A stretch of 14,538 nt of DNA, from contig JBOHHM010000278.1 of the NCBI GenBank assembly GCA_050725495.1, positions 1 through 14,538 of the forward strand, written 5' to 3'. A program made the position numbers and the translations under genes. Positions 1-6,480 of this stretch are shown in pieces. The notes beneath the pieces were generated by a model. It worked only from the letters and a program-made list of their open reading frames with translations, had not been told where the DNA came from and ran no database searches. The DNA is from JBOHHM01 sp050725495 (lineage in GTDB: Bacteria; Pseudomonadota; Gammaproteobacteria; Burkholderiales; Burkholderiaceae_C). Each line of letters opens with the position of its first letter. Within the stretch, counting starts at the first letter, position 1.

Positions 1-695
1 TGCTGCTGCTCGACGTGATTCCGCTGTCGCTGGGCATCGAGACCATGGGCGGTCTGGTCGAGCGCATCGTTCACCGCAATGAAACCATTCCGACGGCCAA
101 GGCCCAGGACTTCACGACCTACAAGGACGGCCAGACCGCGCTGGCGCTGCATGTGGTGCAGGGCGAGCGCGATCTCGTGGCCGACTGCCGCAGCCTGGCC
201 CGCTTCGAGCTGCGCGGCATTCCGCCCATGGCAGCGGGCACCGCGCGCATCCGCGTGACCTTCACCGTGGATGCCGATGGCCTGCTGAGCGTGAGCGCGA
301 AGGAGCAGGCCAGCGGCGTGGAGGCCCGGATCGATGTCAAGCCGTCCTATGGGCTGTCGGACGAGCAGATTGCGAAAATGCTGCAAGACAGCTTCTCCAC
401 CGCCGAGCAGGATATGCAGGCCCGCGCCCTCGCCGAAGCCCGCGTCGAGGCCGACCGCATGGTGCTGGCCACGCAAAGCGCGCTGGCGGCCGACGGCGAT
501 CTGCTGTCAACCGAGCAGCGGGCCCGTATTCATGTGCTGGTGGCCGCCACCTTGGCCGCCAAAGCAATGGAAGACGCCAAAGCCATAGAGGCGGCGACCG
601 AGGCGCTGGCCCAGGGCACCGAAGCTTTTGCGGCCTTGCGCATGAACCGCGGCATCAAGCAAGCCCTGGCCGGCAAAAACGTGGAAGCCATTTAA
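1..695 (+). CDS. hscA: Fe-S protein assembly chaperone HscA, C-terminal part (5' end outside window)
   Basis: Open from the window edge (frame begins at base 3) to TAA at 693-695. It reads as the substrate-binding half of an Hsp70 protein: the linker and start of the beta-sandwich domain (LLLDVIPLSLGIETMGG), then an Ala-rich helical lid. The end (ALAGKNVEAI) lacks the EEVD-like tail of DnaK, and the next gene is the ISC ferredoxin, so HscA fits better than DnaK. HscA works with HscB on the scaffold IscU to help transfer Fe-S clusters in the cytoplasm. The ATPase domain and start codon lie upstream of this window. The gap to fdx is 11 bp, so they are very probably co-transcribed. Confidence 0.93.
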   Translation, partial: LLLDVIPLSLGIETMGGLVERIVHRNETIPTAKAQDFTTYKDGQTALALHVVQGERDLVADCRSLARFELRGIPPMAAGTARIRVTFTVDADGLLSVSAKEQASGVEARIDVKPSYGLSDEQIAKMLQDSFSTAEQDMQARALAEARVEADRMVLATQSALAADGDLLSTEQRARIHVLVAATLAAKAMEDAKAIEAATEALAQGTEAFAALRMNRGIKQALAGKNVEAI

Positions 696-706
696 GAGAC
701 CAACCC

Positions 707-1045
707 ATGCCCGTCATCAAAATCCTGCCGCATCCCGAGTACTGCCCGCAAGGGGCCGAAGTTCGCGCGCCCGCAGGCACCTCGATCTGTGAAGCCCTGC
801 TCGAAAACGACATCGCTATCGAGCATGCCTGCGACATGAGCTGCGCCTGCACCACCTGCCATGTAATCGTGCGCGAAGGCTTCAACTCGCTCAACGAGCT
901 CGATGAAAACGAGGAAGACCTGCTGGACCGCGCCTGGGGTTTGGAGCCCAATTCGCGCCTGAGCTGCCAGGCGCTGCTGGCGCAGCAGAACCTCACGGTG
1001 GAGATTCCCAAGTACTCCATCAACCACGCCAAGGAACAGCACTGA
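707..1045 (+). CDS. fdx: ISC-type [2Fe-2S] ferredoxin
   Basis: A 112-aa protein of normal length for the ISC ferredoxin. The four cluster ligands are visible as C42, C48 and C51 (C-x5-C-x2-C inside CDMSCACTTC) and C87 (SRLSC). The acidic stretch around residues 64-74 (ELDENEEDLLD) is typical of the partner-docking surface. It supplies electrons to the IscS/IscU cluster assembly machinery in the cytoplasm. It starts 11 bp after hscA, and only a weak AGAG-like ribosome site precedes the ATG, which suggests translation linked to hscA. Family assignment is secure from the Cys pattern and the neighbour. Confidence 0.95.
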   Translation: MPVIKILPHPEYCPQGAEVRAPAGTSICEALLENDIAIEHACDMSCACTTCHVIVREGFNSLNELDENEEDLLDRAWGLEPNSRLSCQALLAQQNLTVEIPKYSINHAKEQH

Positions 1046-1078
1046 CGCCGTTGTCGCGGGTCAGCCGATAATCGGCCC

Positions 1079-1804
1079 ATGCGCCAAATCGTTCTCGACA
1101 CCGAAACCACAGGCCTGTCCGCCGAAGGCGGGGACCGCATCATCGAAATCGGCTGCGTGGAGCTGCTCAGCCGCAAGCTCACCGGCAACAACAAGCATTT
1201 CTACCTCAATCCCGAGCGCGACAGCCACGAGGACGCGCTCAAGGTGCACGGCATCACCAACGAGTTCCTGCGCGACAAGCCCAAGTTCGCGGCGGTTGCC
1301 GACGAGCTGCTGGACTATCTGCAGGGCGCCGAGATCATCATCCACAACGCGCAGTTCGACGTGGGCTTCCTGAACAAGGAACTCGAGTTGCTGGGCCGGC
1401 CGCGCTTCAAGGAGTTTGTGGCCAGCGTGACCGACACCCTGGTCATGGCCAAGGAGATGTACCCGGGCAAGCGCAACAGCCTGGACGCGCTGTGCGATCG
1501 CCTGGGCGTCGACAACTCGGGCCGAACGCTGCACGGCGCCTTGCTCGACGCCGAGCTGCTGGCCGACGTCTACATCAACCTCACGCGCGGGCAGGATGCG
1601 CTGCTGATCGACCTGGGCCCCACCGAGAATGTCGGTGCGAGTGCGGTACGCATTGACCTCAGCGGCTTCGAGCTGCCGGTGCTCGCCGCCAACGAGCAGG
1701 AGGCCAGCGCGCATGAGGAGCTGCTCAAGCAACTCGACAAGGCCAGCGGCGGTAAAACCGTCTGGCGCGGTTTGGCGGCCGAGGTCGAAAAATCTGTGGC
1801 ATAA
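1079..1804 (+). CDS. dnaQ: DNA polymerase III epsilon subunit (3'-5' proofreading exonuclease)
   Basis: A 241-aa DnaQ-type DEDDh exonuclease. The catalytic residues are visible: D7 and E9 in LDTETTG (Exo I), D94 in HNAQFDVGFLN (Exo II), and H152 with D157 in HGALLDAELLADVY (Exo III). In the replisome it removes misincorporated bases for the alpha subunit. The length matches bacterial epsilon; the C-terminal part after residue 170 would hold the alpha-binding tail. The start ATG lies just after a short palindrome (1064-1076) and 33 bp after fdx. It is the last intact host protein gene before the tRNA/attachment region. Confidence 0.96.
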   Translation: MRQIVLDTETTGLSAEGGDRIIEIGCVELLSRKLTGNNKHFYLNPERDSHEDALKVHGITNEFLRDKPKFAAVADELLDYLQGAEIIIHNAQFDVGFLNKELELLGRPRFKEFVASVTDTLVMAKEMYPGKRNSLDALCDRLGVDNSGRTLHGALLDAELLADVYINLTRGQDALLIDLGPTENVGASAVRIDLSGFELPVLAANEQEASAHEELLKQLDKASGGKTVWRGLAAEVEKSVA

Positions 1805-1830
1805 TCACAGGCTTTCCTGAACACAATTCA

Positions 1831-1875
1831 GGGTGGTTAGCTCAGCTGTAGAGCACTGCCTTCACACGGCAGGGG
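1831..1875 (+). pseudogene. 5' half of a tRNA-Val(CAC), probable attachment-site remnant
   Basis: The sequence has a tRNA 5' acceptor strand (gggtggt), a D-arm (gctc, 7-nt loop, gagc) and a complete anticodon arm (ctgcc / ttcacac / ggcag, anticodon CAC at 1863-1865). After about 1875 it stops resembling a tRNA: no T-arm (no ttcgatc-type loop) and no 3' acceptor strand follow. The D-loop also lacks the usual GG pair. Its place right after dnaQ and before an integrase gene suggests it is the host tRNA-Val cut by prophage integration. A decayed tandem tRNA copy is the alternative. Confidence 0.75.
1859..1869 (+). repeat. 11-bp identical segment shared with 1960-1970, possible attachment core
   Basis: The bases ccttcacacgg span the anticodon loop of the truncated tRNA and are repeated exactly at 1960-1970 in the complete tRNA. 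Anticodon loops are known crossover sites for tyrosine integrases. Because both are tRNA-Val(CAC), part of the identity is expected from tRNA structure alone. Confidence 0.4.
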
Positions 1876-1909
1876 CAACCATAAGGAAATCAACAACTTA
1901 CAGGCGCTC

Positions 1910-1930
1910 TGTGTAAAAGCGTGTGTAAAT
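1910..1930 (+). repeat. Two direct repeats tgtgtaaa, possible integrase arm-type sites
   Basis: The motif tgtgtaaa occurs at 1910-1917 and 1922-1929, with starts 12 bp apart, in the short AT-richer stretch between the two tRNA-Val sequences. Short direct repeats beside an attachment core are typical of integrase arm-type binding sites. Assignment is by position only. Confidence 0.35.
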
Positions 1931-1931
1931 T

Positions 1932-2006
1932 GGGCGGTTAACTCAGCGGTAGAGTGCCACCTTCACACGGTGGAAGCCACTGGTTCGATCCCAGTACCGC
2001 CCACCA
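1932..2006 (+). tRNA. tRNA-Val(CAC), complete with encoded CCA
   Basis: A full cloverleaf folds by eye: acceptor gggcggt/accgccc (1932-1938 / 1996-2002), D-stem actc/gagt, anticodon stem ccacc/ggtgg around loop ttcacac (1962-1968, anticodon CAC at 1964-1966), 5-nt variable loop, T-stem actgg/ccagt with loop ttcgatc, discriminator A and CCA at 2004-2006. It differs at many bases from the truncated tRNA-Val upstream, so it is not simply that gene's restored 3' end. It may be a prophage-carried replacement for the disrupted host gene, or the second of two host tandem tRNAs. Confidence 0.93.
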
Positions 2007-2034
2007 CTACACCTCGTAGTGGTTTGATTTCTTC
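2004..2034 (+). terminator. Hairpin with T-rich tail after tRNA-Val
   Basis: Arms ccactac (2004-2010) and gtagtgg (2016-2022) form a perfect 7-bp stem with a 5-nt loop, followed by tttgatttctt. It would end + strand tRNA transcription. The TAG stop of the convergent HNH gene lies inside the stem. The T tract is interrupted, so strength is uncertain. Confidence 0.55.
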
Positions 2035-2360
2035 CTGTTCTCTTCACGCGGGACAACCCGTAAATTGTTCTCAACGTGCAGCCCTGACACGCGCCTTCCC
2101 AGCAGCGGAATGATGTGGTCGACCTCGTGCGCCACACAGGTCTCGACTGTCATCTTCTCGGCCAAGTCAAACAGGGCCTTGATGGCCTTCCTGTTGGCCC
2201 AGGGCGCCGCACGCATGTTGCGCTTGGCGCGCTGGAGTGACGTGTGCTCGCGGGCCGCTGCGCGCTGGCGTTGTTCCTTGATCTTGTCGCGGTGCCGCGC
2301 AACCTGCAGCGGCGTTCGCACAACCTGCAATCGGTTCTCAAGTAACACTACTTCGCCCAT
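2007..2360 (-). CDS. HNH endonuclease, last gene of the left operon
   Basis: A 117-aa basic protein whose C-terminal part is a cysteine-free HNH nuclease motif: H78-E-V-D81-H82-I-I-P-L, then a GLHVENNL segment with N98/N99, then N108 and SNH at 112-114. This arrangement (VDHI.PL, N-terminal half of the site, then NL..P..EN..K.N) is known from small phage HNH proteins. The N-terminal half is an Arg/Lys-rich helix. The ATG at 2360 is chosen because AGGAA lies 7 nt upstream; a longer open frame only shadows the integrase. The start overlaps the integrase end by 13 bp, and the stop abuts the tRNA-Val 3' end. DNA cleavage is likely; the target is unknown. Confidence 0.82.
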   Translation of the reverse strand: MGEVVLLENRLQVVRTPLQVARHRDKIKEQRQRAAAREHTSLQRAKRNMRAAPWANRKAIKALFDLAEKMTVETCVAHEVDHIIPLLGRRVSGLHVENNLRVVPREENRKKSNHYEV

Positions 2361-3370
2361 CGGGGTTCCTGTGACGGTTCGGCCGGCTCCACCAGGCTGC
2401 CCAGCTTGGCCAGGGCCTCGCGCTTGCGGTCGAGCTGCAGGTGGGCGTAGCGCTTGGTGGTCTGCACGCTGCTGTGGCCGAGAATTTCGCCCACGGTGTA
2501 CAGGTCCACGCCCAGGCCGATCAGGATGCTGGCGCAGCTGTGGCGCAGGTCGTGGAAGCGCACCAGCGGCATGCCGGCCTTGACGCGGGCGCGGCGAAAG
2601 GCGCTTTTGACACCGTCCAGCGTGATCTGCAGCGGGAAGTGCTCCAGCCAGGGGCGCAGCGCCGGCACGATGGGCACGGCGCGGCTCCTGAGCGTCTTGG
2701 TGTGACTGGCGGGGATCTGGATATGGTCGCGGTGGATCCACGCACGCTCGATGTGATAGACCTCGCCGCGGCGCGCGCCGGTCAGCAGGGCGGTCCAGAT
2801 CGCGGCCTGGGCCGGTAGGCTGCAATGCTCGGCGATGCGGCGCACTTGGTCGATGCTCAGGAACAACTCGCGCGCGTTGTGCTCAGGCAGGCGCTTGACG
2901 CGCAGGCCGTAGTTCTCGGGCGTGCTGCCGCTCTCCCAGGCGATGCTCAGCGCCTTTTTCAGCGCTCCCAGGCTGCGGTTGACGGTCGCGGGCGCATACG
3001 GCGCCTTGGCCACGCCGTCTTCGCCGGCGACGGGCGTGGTCATGTCCTTGACGATGTGGGCGGCGCACTCGCGGGCTTGGCTGGCGCGGTACTTCTGGGC
3101 CCAGGGGCCGAGGCGCAGGGCGTGGAACCTGGCTGTCTCCGGGCTGCGCAGCGTGGCGGCATGCTCGAGGTAGCCGGCCATGATGGCCGTCATGGGCGGG
3201 TCACCGGGGATCACGGGCGTGCGCTGGCGGCCGACGGCGGCACGCAGATCGGCCTCTAGCTGCTTGGCATCACCCGCAGTTGCACCTTCCGGCAGGATTC
3301 GGTGAACTCGTTTGCCGCCGACCATAATGCCGACGTGCCGCCGGCCCTGTTTGTCTGTCCAGATTGACAT
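2348..3370 (-). CDS. int: Tyrosine recombinase, prophage integrase
   Basis: A 340-aa site-specific recombinase that would integrate and excise the prophage. Catalytic residues: R200 (LLTGARRGEV), K225 (SHTKT), H273-x-x-R276 (RFHDLRHS), H299 (LGHSS) and nucleophile Y308 (TTKRYAHL). The N-terminal 165 residues hold arm- and core-binding regions. The ATG at 3370 has AGGGA 6 nt upstream and is preferred over an in-frame GTG at 3388. It lies close to the tRNA attachment region, as usual. Its first third of a hundred codons overlaps the end of the excisionase-like gene in another frame. Confidence 0.96.
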   Translation of the reverse strand: MSIWTDKQGRRHVGIMVGGKRVHRILPEGATAGDAKQLEADLRAAVGRQRTPVIPGDPPMTAIMAGYLEHAATLRSPETARFHALRLGPWAQKYRASQARECAAHIVKDMTTPVAGEDGVAKAPYAPATVNRSLGALKKALSIAWESGSTPENYGLRVKRLPEHNARELFLSIDQVRRIAEHCSLPAQAAIWTALLTGARRGEVYHIERAWIHRDHIQIPASHTKTLRSRAVPIVPALRPWLEHFPLQITLDGVKSAFRRARVKAGMPLVRFHDLRHSCASILIGLGVDLYTVGEILGHSSVQTTKRYAHLQLDRKREALAKLGSLVEPAEPSQEPRWAK

Positions 3371-3528
3371 TGGTTGTCCCTGAGCCACTTCTTGACTTCG
3401 GCCAGATCATAGCGTTTGGCCCGTACGCCGACGGGTGTGTAAGGCAGGCCGGACTGCTCGAGTCGGCGCACGGTGGATTCGCTGATGCCCAGCGCGGCGC
3501 AGAGCTGCTGGCGGTTGAGTTCGGTCAC
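3256..3528 (-). CDS. Excisionase-like helix-turn-helix protein
   Basis: A 90-aa protein starting at GTG 3528, with AGGAG 8 nt upstream and GTGA overlap with the DUF1643 stop. Residues 5-50 form a MerR/AlpA-type winged HTH (QQLCAALGISESTVRRLEQS ... KRYDLAEVKKWL), as in phage excisionases and AlpA regulators. Position just before int supports a role in directing excision. Residues from about 53 onward lie in DNA that also encodes the integrase N-terminus, so this tail may have little function. Whether it is Xis or only a regulator of int cannot be told from sequence. Confidence 0.75.
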   Translation of the reverse strand: MTELNRQQLCAALGISESTVRRLEQSGLPYTPVGVRAKRYDLAEVKKWLRDNQCQSGQTNRAGGTSALWSAANEFTESCRKVQLRVMPSS

Positions 3529-4007
3529 GATTTCAACTCCTGCAGGCGGCACGAGTAGGGCAGCATCAGCGGGTGCGCCGGGATGCCGCCGGCGTTGATC
3601 TGCAGCGCCATCGGGCGGCGGCCCCAGATCCTGAGCATGGCCAGCACCTCGGCCGGCCGGGCCAGCCCCTTGGCGTGCGAGCCCCATGCGCAAATCACGG
3701 CGTCCGAACCGTCGAACACGCTGATGCGGATGTAGTCGTCGTTGTCCTCGCCAACGGGGTACCCGGCACGTTTGAGGTCGCGCGGGTCGGTAGCGCGGTA
3801 GGCGTACAAGTTCACCACGTCGAATCCGCCGAACCCCAGGCGCTGGGCGAAGCCGATGCATTTGCGGATCGTGGGGTCGTCCACGTCGGCATCGGCCACG
3901 CTCGGGTTGAGCATCACGAACGCCACGCGCGGCAGACTGTGGTCCCATCCGCGTGAGAGACTATAGCGGTACGTGCCGCAATCGGAGATGACGGCGGACT
4001 TGTTCAT
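3525..4007 (-). CDS. DUF1643 family protein
   Basis: A 160-aa protein recognised as DUF1643 by its pattern: R-V-A-F-V-M-L-N-P-S-V-A-D, D-D-P-T-I-R-K, a F-D-V-V-N-L-Y-A-Y-R-A-T-D-P segment, and V-I-C-A-W-G-S-H further on. The family occurs in phages and bacteria and, to my knowledge, has no settled function. The ATG at 4007 has GGAGG 5-6 nt upstream and overlaps the preceding 42-aa gene by ATGA; an earlier in-frame TTG at 4019 is less likely. Its stop overlaps the GTG of the excisionase-like gene. A carried accessory enzyme in the integration module is the best description. Confidence 0.85.
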   Translation of the reverse strand: MNKSAVISDCGTYRYSLSRGWDHSLPRVAFVMLNPSVADADVDDPTIRKCIGFAQRLGFGGFDVVNLYAYRATDPRDLKRAGYPVGEDNDDYIRISVFDGSDAVICAWGSHAKGLARPAEVLAMLRIWGRRPMALQINAGGIPAHPLMLPYSCRLQELKS

Positions 4008-4132
4008 CGGTCCCTCCAACGCTCAGCGAGTGCGCCGATGGCTAGGCCCACAAGCAACGACAGCGCGTGCTCCCATCGAAGTGTCCGAAACACCGATGTG
4101 AACTGCAGGCAGGCCTCTGGGATTGTGGTCAT
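4004..4132 (-). CDS. Small membrane protein, 42 aa
   Basis: A very short gene easily missed by gene finders. The ATG at 4132 follows a perfect AAGGAG by 8 nt, overlaps the preceding gene by ATGA, and the TGA overlaps the DUF1643 ATG by ATGA. The product begins MTTIPEACLQFTSVFRTLRW and continues with one hydrophobic helix (ALSLLVGLAIGALAERW, about residues 23-39), ending with basic WRDR. That is a single-span inner membrane peptide, possibly C-terminus in. No family recognised. Three signals (ribosome site and both 4-bp overlaps) make it very probably translated. Confidence 0.75.
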   Translation of the reverse strand: MTTIPEACLQFTSVFRTLRWEHALSLLVGLAIGALAERWRDR

Positions 4133-4332
4133 TTCCCGCCCTCCTTCTTGATTTCCCGGACAGCTTCCAGAACCTCCAGAGAATCGTCAACTTGCTTGCG
4201 CTGTTCATGCTCGCGCAGCACCTTTGATGTGCTCGCTTCATCACCCATGTTACCGAGACTGATCACGTCCCAAGCCATGTCGAAAGGCAGTTTGACCGCT
4301 GTTGTTGCTGTGCGTTTAAGAAGTTTCAGCAT
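4129..4332 (-). CDS. Hypothetical phage protein, 67 aa
   Basis: Starts at ATG 4332 with GGAGG 7 nt upstream, inside the end of the preceding gene (17-bp overlap), and ends with an ATGA overlap to the 42-aa membrane protein. The N-terminal 28 residues are basic and amphipathic (MLKLLKRTATTAVKLPFDMA then WDVISLGNMG), followed by a charged helical region rich in Glu and Lys. This resembles small phage or plasmid proteins with a membrane-surface helix, but I cannot name a family or function. A longer open frame upstream has no ribosome site and shadows the neighbour. Confidence 0.7.
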   Translation of the reverse strand: MLKLLKRTATTAVKLPFDMAWDVISLGNMGDEASTSKVLREHEQRKQVDDSLEVLEAVREIKKEGGK

Positions 4333-5035
4333 TTCCCGCCTCCCGCTCGATGGCGGCGCGCAGGTCTGCGGCGGCAGGGTTAATTCCAAACCATTCCAAC
4401 ACCGCCAGCGCCCGCCGCGCCGCGTCCAGCAGGTCGGGGTTCTGTCCACGCTTGGCCCGGTCGGCTGCGATGACTTTGCGTGCGAAGGCTCGTGACTTGC
4501 CCCATTGCGCATCACCGTGATCTAGGTCGTGATCTGCGCGTATGTCGTCAATCTCCGCATCCGACAGCTCCGCCTTGGGCTCCCCGACTGCTTGGCCTGT
4601 GGCGTCTACAAGTACATGCATGGCCAGGATTACCGCTGCTTCTCGACCACGGCCGCAAGAGTTCCATCCTGGGTCAATCTCGGTCATCTTTGAGAAGAGT
4701 GCCCTGCCACTCATCGGCGTCAGACAAGACCGGTACTCCCCGGCCGCCTGGCCCTGGGCGGCCAGCTCCTGCAGCGCAAACGCGGCGGCGGCAGCCAGTC
4801 CTGTACTGGACGACGCCGCTCCAGTAAACCGGGTCGGCCCAAACCATCCAGGCGCCGAGACTTGCTGCTCCACCACCCCGCACCAGTTGCACGGCTGCCC
4901 GGCCTTGATGCTCAGATGGCCCTCGCGCGGGCAGTGGTGCTCGACCAGCTCGCGAGCCTGCTGATGCGCCACGCTCTGCGTCGCGCTCATCTGGCCGCTG
5001 AGGTGGCAGGCGGCAAGTTGTTCTTGTTCGGTCAT
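4316..5035 (-). CDS. Hypothetical phage protein with possible zinc-binding motif
   Basis: A 239-aa protein; ATG 5035 has AAGGA about 9 nt upstream and an ATGA overlap with the preceding gene. Residues 33-52 contain HHCPREGH then PCNWC, an arrangement (C35, H40, C49, C52) that could hold one zinc ion. Residues 80-95 are Ala-rich. The C-terminal part (200-230) looks like a short helix pair (LLDAARRALAVLEWFGINPA). I recall this C-terminal pattern in other phage early proteins but cannot assign a function. It belongs to the same tightly coupled operon. Confidence 0.75.
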   Translation of the reverse strand: MTEQEQLAACHLSGQMSATQSVAHQQARELVEHHCPREGHLSIKAGQPCNWCGVVEQQVSAPGWFGPTRFTGAASSSTGLAAAAAFALQELAAQGQAAGEYRSCLTPMSGRALFSKMTEIDPGWNSCGRGREAAVILAMHVLVDATGQAVGEPKAELSDAEIDDIRADHDLDHGDAQWGKSRAFARKVIAADRAKRGQNPDLLDAARRALAVLEWFGINPAAADLRAAIEREAGNAETS

Positions 5036-5217
5036 GATTTTTGTTCCTTGATTTCGACAAACTTGTGGTGCACACCGTCTTCCAGGCAGGTTGCGATGGC
5101 CTTGTACTCGCCGCGCGTCTGCTCGACAGCGTGGTAGCGGGCGCAGCGGGCGTGCCAGTCACAGAGCACGCCGTAGCAGACAGGGTGGTCTTCGGTGATG
5201 GGGTGAATGGTGGTCAT
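5032..5217 (-). CDS. Small Cys/His-rich hypothetical protein, 61 aa
   Basis: Starts at ATG 5217 (overlap ATGA with the preceding stop) with AAAGGAC just upstream, and its TGA overlaps the next ATG by ATGA. C14, C19, H22, C25 and C44 are spaced so that a small zinc finger (C-x4-C-x2-H-x2-C) is possible. Such small Cys-rich proteins are common in phage early operons, where they may bind nucleic acid or host proteins; this is inference. No named family recognised. Confidence 0.72.
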   Translation of the reverse strand: MTTIHPITEDHPVCYGVLCDWHARCARYHAVEQTRGEYKAIATCLEDGVHHKFVEIKEQKS

Positions 5218-5690
5218 GTCCTTTGCTCCAGTCGGTGCACCTGCCCGGCGCTCATGCGCCGCAGGGTCTCGTTCATGGCCCGCTGCATCTGCAGCGGCGT
5301 GCTCAGCGCCAGCAGTTGCTCGTGCAGCTCGATGGCGGGCGGGATGTCCTGCAGGGCCGGGCCGTCGAAGCCCCAGAGGCCGCTGCGCCGGCGGCGCTCG
5401 AGCACGCGCAGCAGGGCCTGCTGGGCGCGCTCGCAGGTCTCGACGCACAGCGGATCGATGGCTTCGCTGCGGATCAGCGCCACGTTGACGACGGCGGCCA
5501 GGGTGTGGAAATCGTCTTCCTCGCCGCGCCCGCTGCGCAGGCTCTCGAACGCCACGCGCACGGGGGTCTGCAGCTGGACCAGCTCGGGCGCGCTGAATGG
5601 CTGCAGCCTGTTCATGACGCGGGAAAGGGCCGAGGGGTCGGCCTGCCAGCGGCGCTTGGCCTGGCTGGCTTGGCGGTGGGCGGTTTTCAT
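5214..5690 (-). CDS. Hypothetical phage protein, 158 aa
   Basis: ATG 5690 follows AAGGAAA by 5 nt. The stop overlaps the next gene by ATGA. The product is soluble and mostly helical, with no membrane segment. The region around residues 28-85 (LQPFSAPELVQLQTPVRVAF ... DDFHTLAAVVNVALIRSEAI) looks like a conserved phage early protein I have seen in beta-proteobacterial prophages, but no function is known to me. Its start lies within the end of the second methyltransferase frame (stop at 5687), again a 4-bp overlap. Confidence 0.78.
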   Translation of the reverse strand: MKTAHRQASQAKRRWQADPSALSRVMNRLQPFSAPELVQLQTPVRVAFESLRSGRGEEDDFHTLAAVVNVALIRSEAIDPLCVETCERAQQALLRVLERRRRSGLWGFDGPALQDIPPAIELHEQLLALSTPLQMQRAMNETLRRMSAGQVHRLEQRT

Positions 5691-6480
5691 GCGGCTTTCC
5701 TTTCAATCACTGAAACCTGCTCGCCGAAGAAGCACGACAGCTGCTGTTGCAGCCGTGAGCGCCACGACGCCGTTGCCGACGCACTTGAGGCGTGCGGCTC
5801 GGCAATCGCCCATGTCGAAGGCCAGCCCATTAACCACGCCCCGAAAAGTGGGTTCAAGTGCCGGCGCGAGGTGGGGGTTTTCGGCGATGATTCCAGCCCA
5901 GGCGGGGTCGGCTGGGCCGGGTGCGAAAAGTGATGTTCCACAAAGTTGTTCAGCTGCTCGCCCTTGCTCGCGCCGCCCAGCCGGCTTGCCGGTGTCGGCC
6001 AAGCCGACACCGGCAGCGAGGCCCATGCACTCGCCGACGAGCTCAAGTCGTCCGACAGCATCCCGGCCGCATTCACTGCGCCGCGCGCTATTTTGTTCGC
6101 CCAAGCTTGGCCTTCCGGATCCGTCGGTCCCCTGCGGTGATCGCCGTCCCTCTGTGATGGTGTTGGCCACTGCGCCGCCATGCTCGGCAGCATCAGGTCG
6201 CCCCGGCTCCCGCGCTGATTCGGGCCGCCGTTGCTGCCATCCGTCGCCCTCGGGCTGGCCCAGTACCGCACCTGAGATTCCAGCACAACCGTCCTTTTCT
6301 GGCCGTCCTCTGTCATTCCCTTGGAGTGAACCAACTCCTCCGGGACTGATCTGCCGCCGTTCGGCACGTTCGGCATGAGCCACATGGTCACCTGCTCCCT
6401 GATGTTCGGCCCCATCCGGCCGTTGCTGTAAGTGCTGGTGTTGCAATCCGGTGTCGCCCAGCCGTCGCCACGCAAGGCAG
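5687..6480 (-). other. Overlapping second reading frame of the methyltransferase gene
   Basis: The frame one base downstream of the methyltransferase frame is open from 7027 to TGA 5687-5689. Its first part is meaningless, but after about 6480 it shows coding character: third positions mostly G or C, repeated WATP, WASP and WPTP motifs, the segment QLNNFVEHHFSHP, and near the end LNPLFGAWLMGWPSTW. I recall these from C-terminal halves of other phage cytosine methyltransferases. Its stop overlaps the next gene by ATGA, like nearly all junctions of this operon, whereas the catalytic frame stops 12 bp short of that start. This could be the ancestral C-terminus, reached through a +1 shift. Confidence 0.6.

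Noticed and set aside
1064..1076. Palindrome gccgat-a-atcggc before dnaQ as a terminator
   Set aside because: The 1-nt centre cannot form a proper hairpin loop and no T tract follows.
1061..1732. 223-aa open frame on the - strand
   Set aside because: Antisense to dnaQ, which shows all exonuclease motifs.
5041..6378. 445-aa open frame on the + strand
   Set aside because: Antisense to the methyltransferase and several small genes; Ser/Arg/Pro-rich low-meaning composition, no ribosome site and no recognisable motif.
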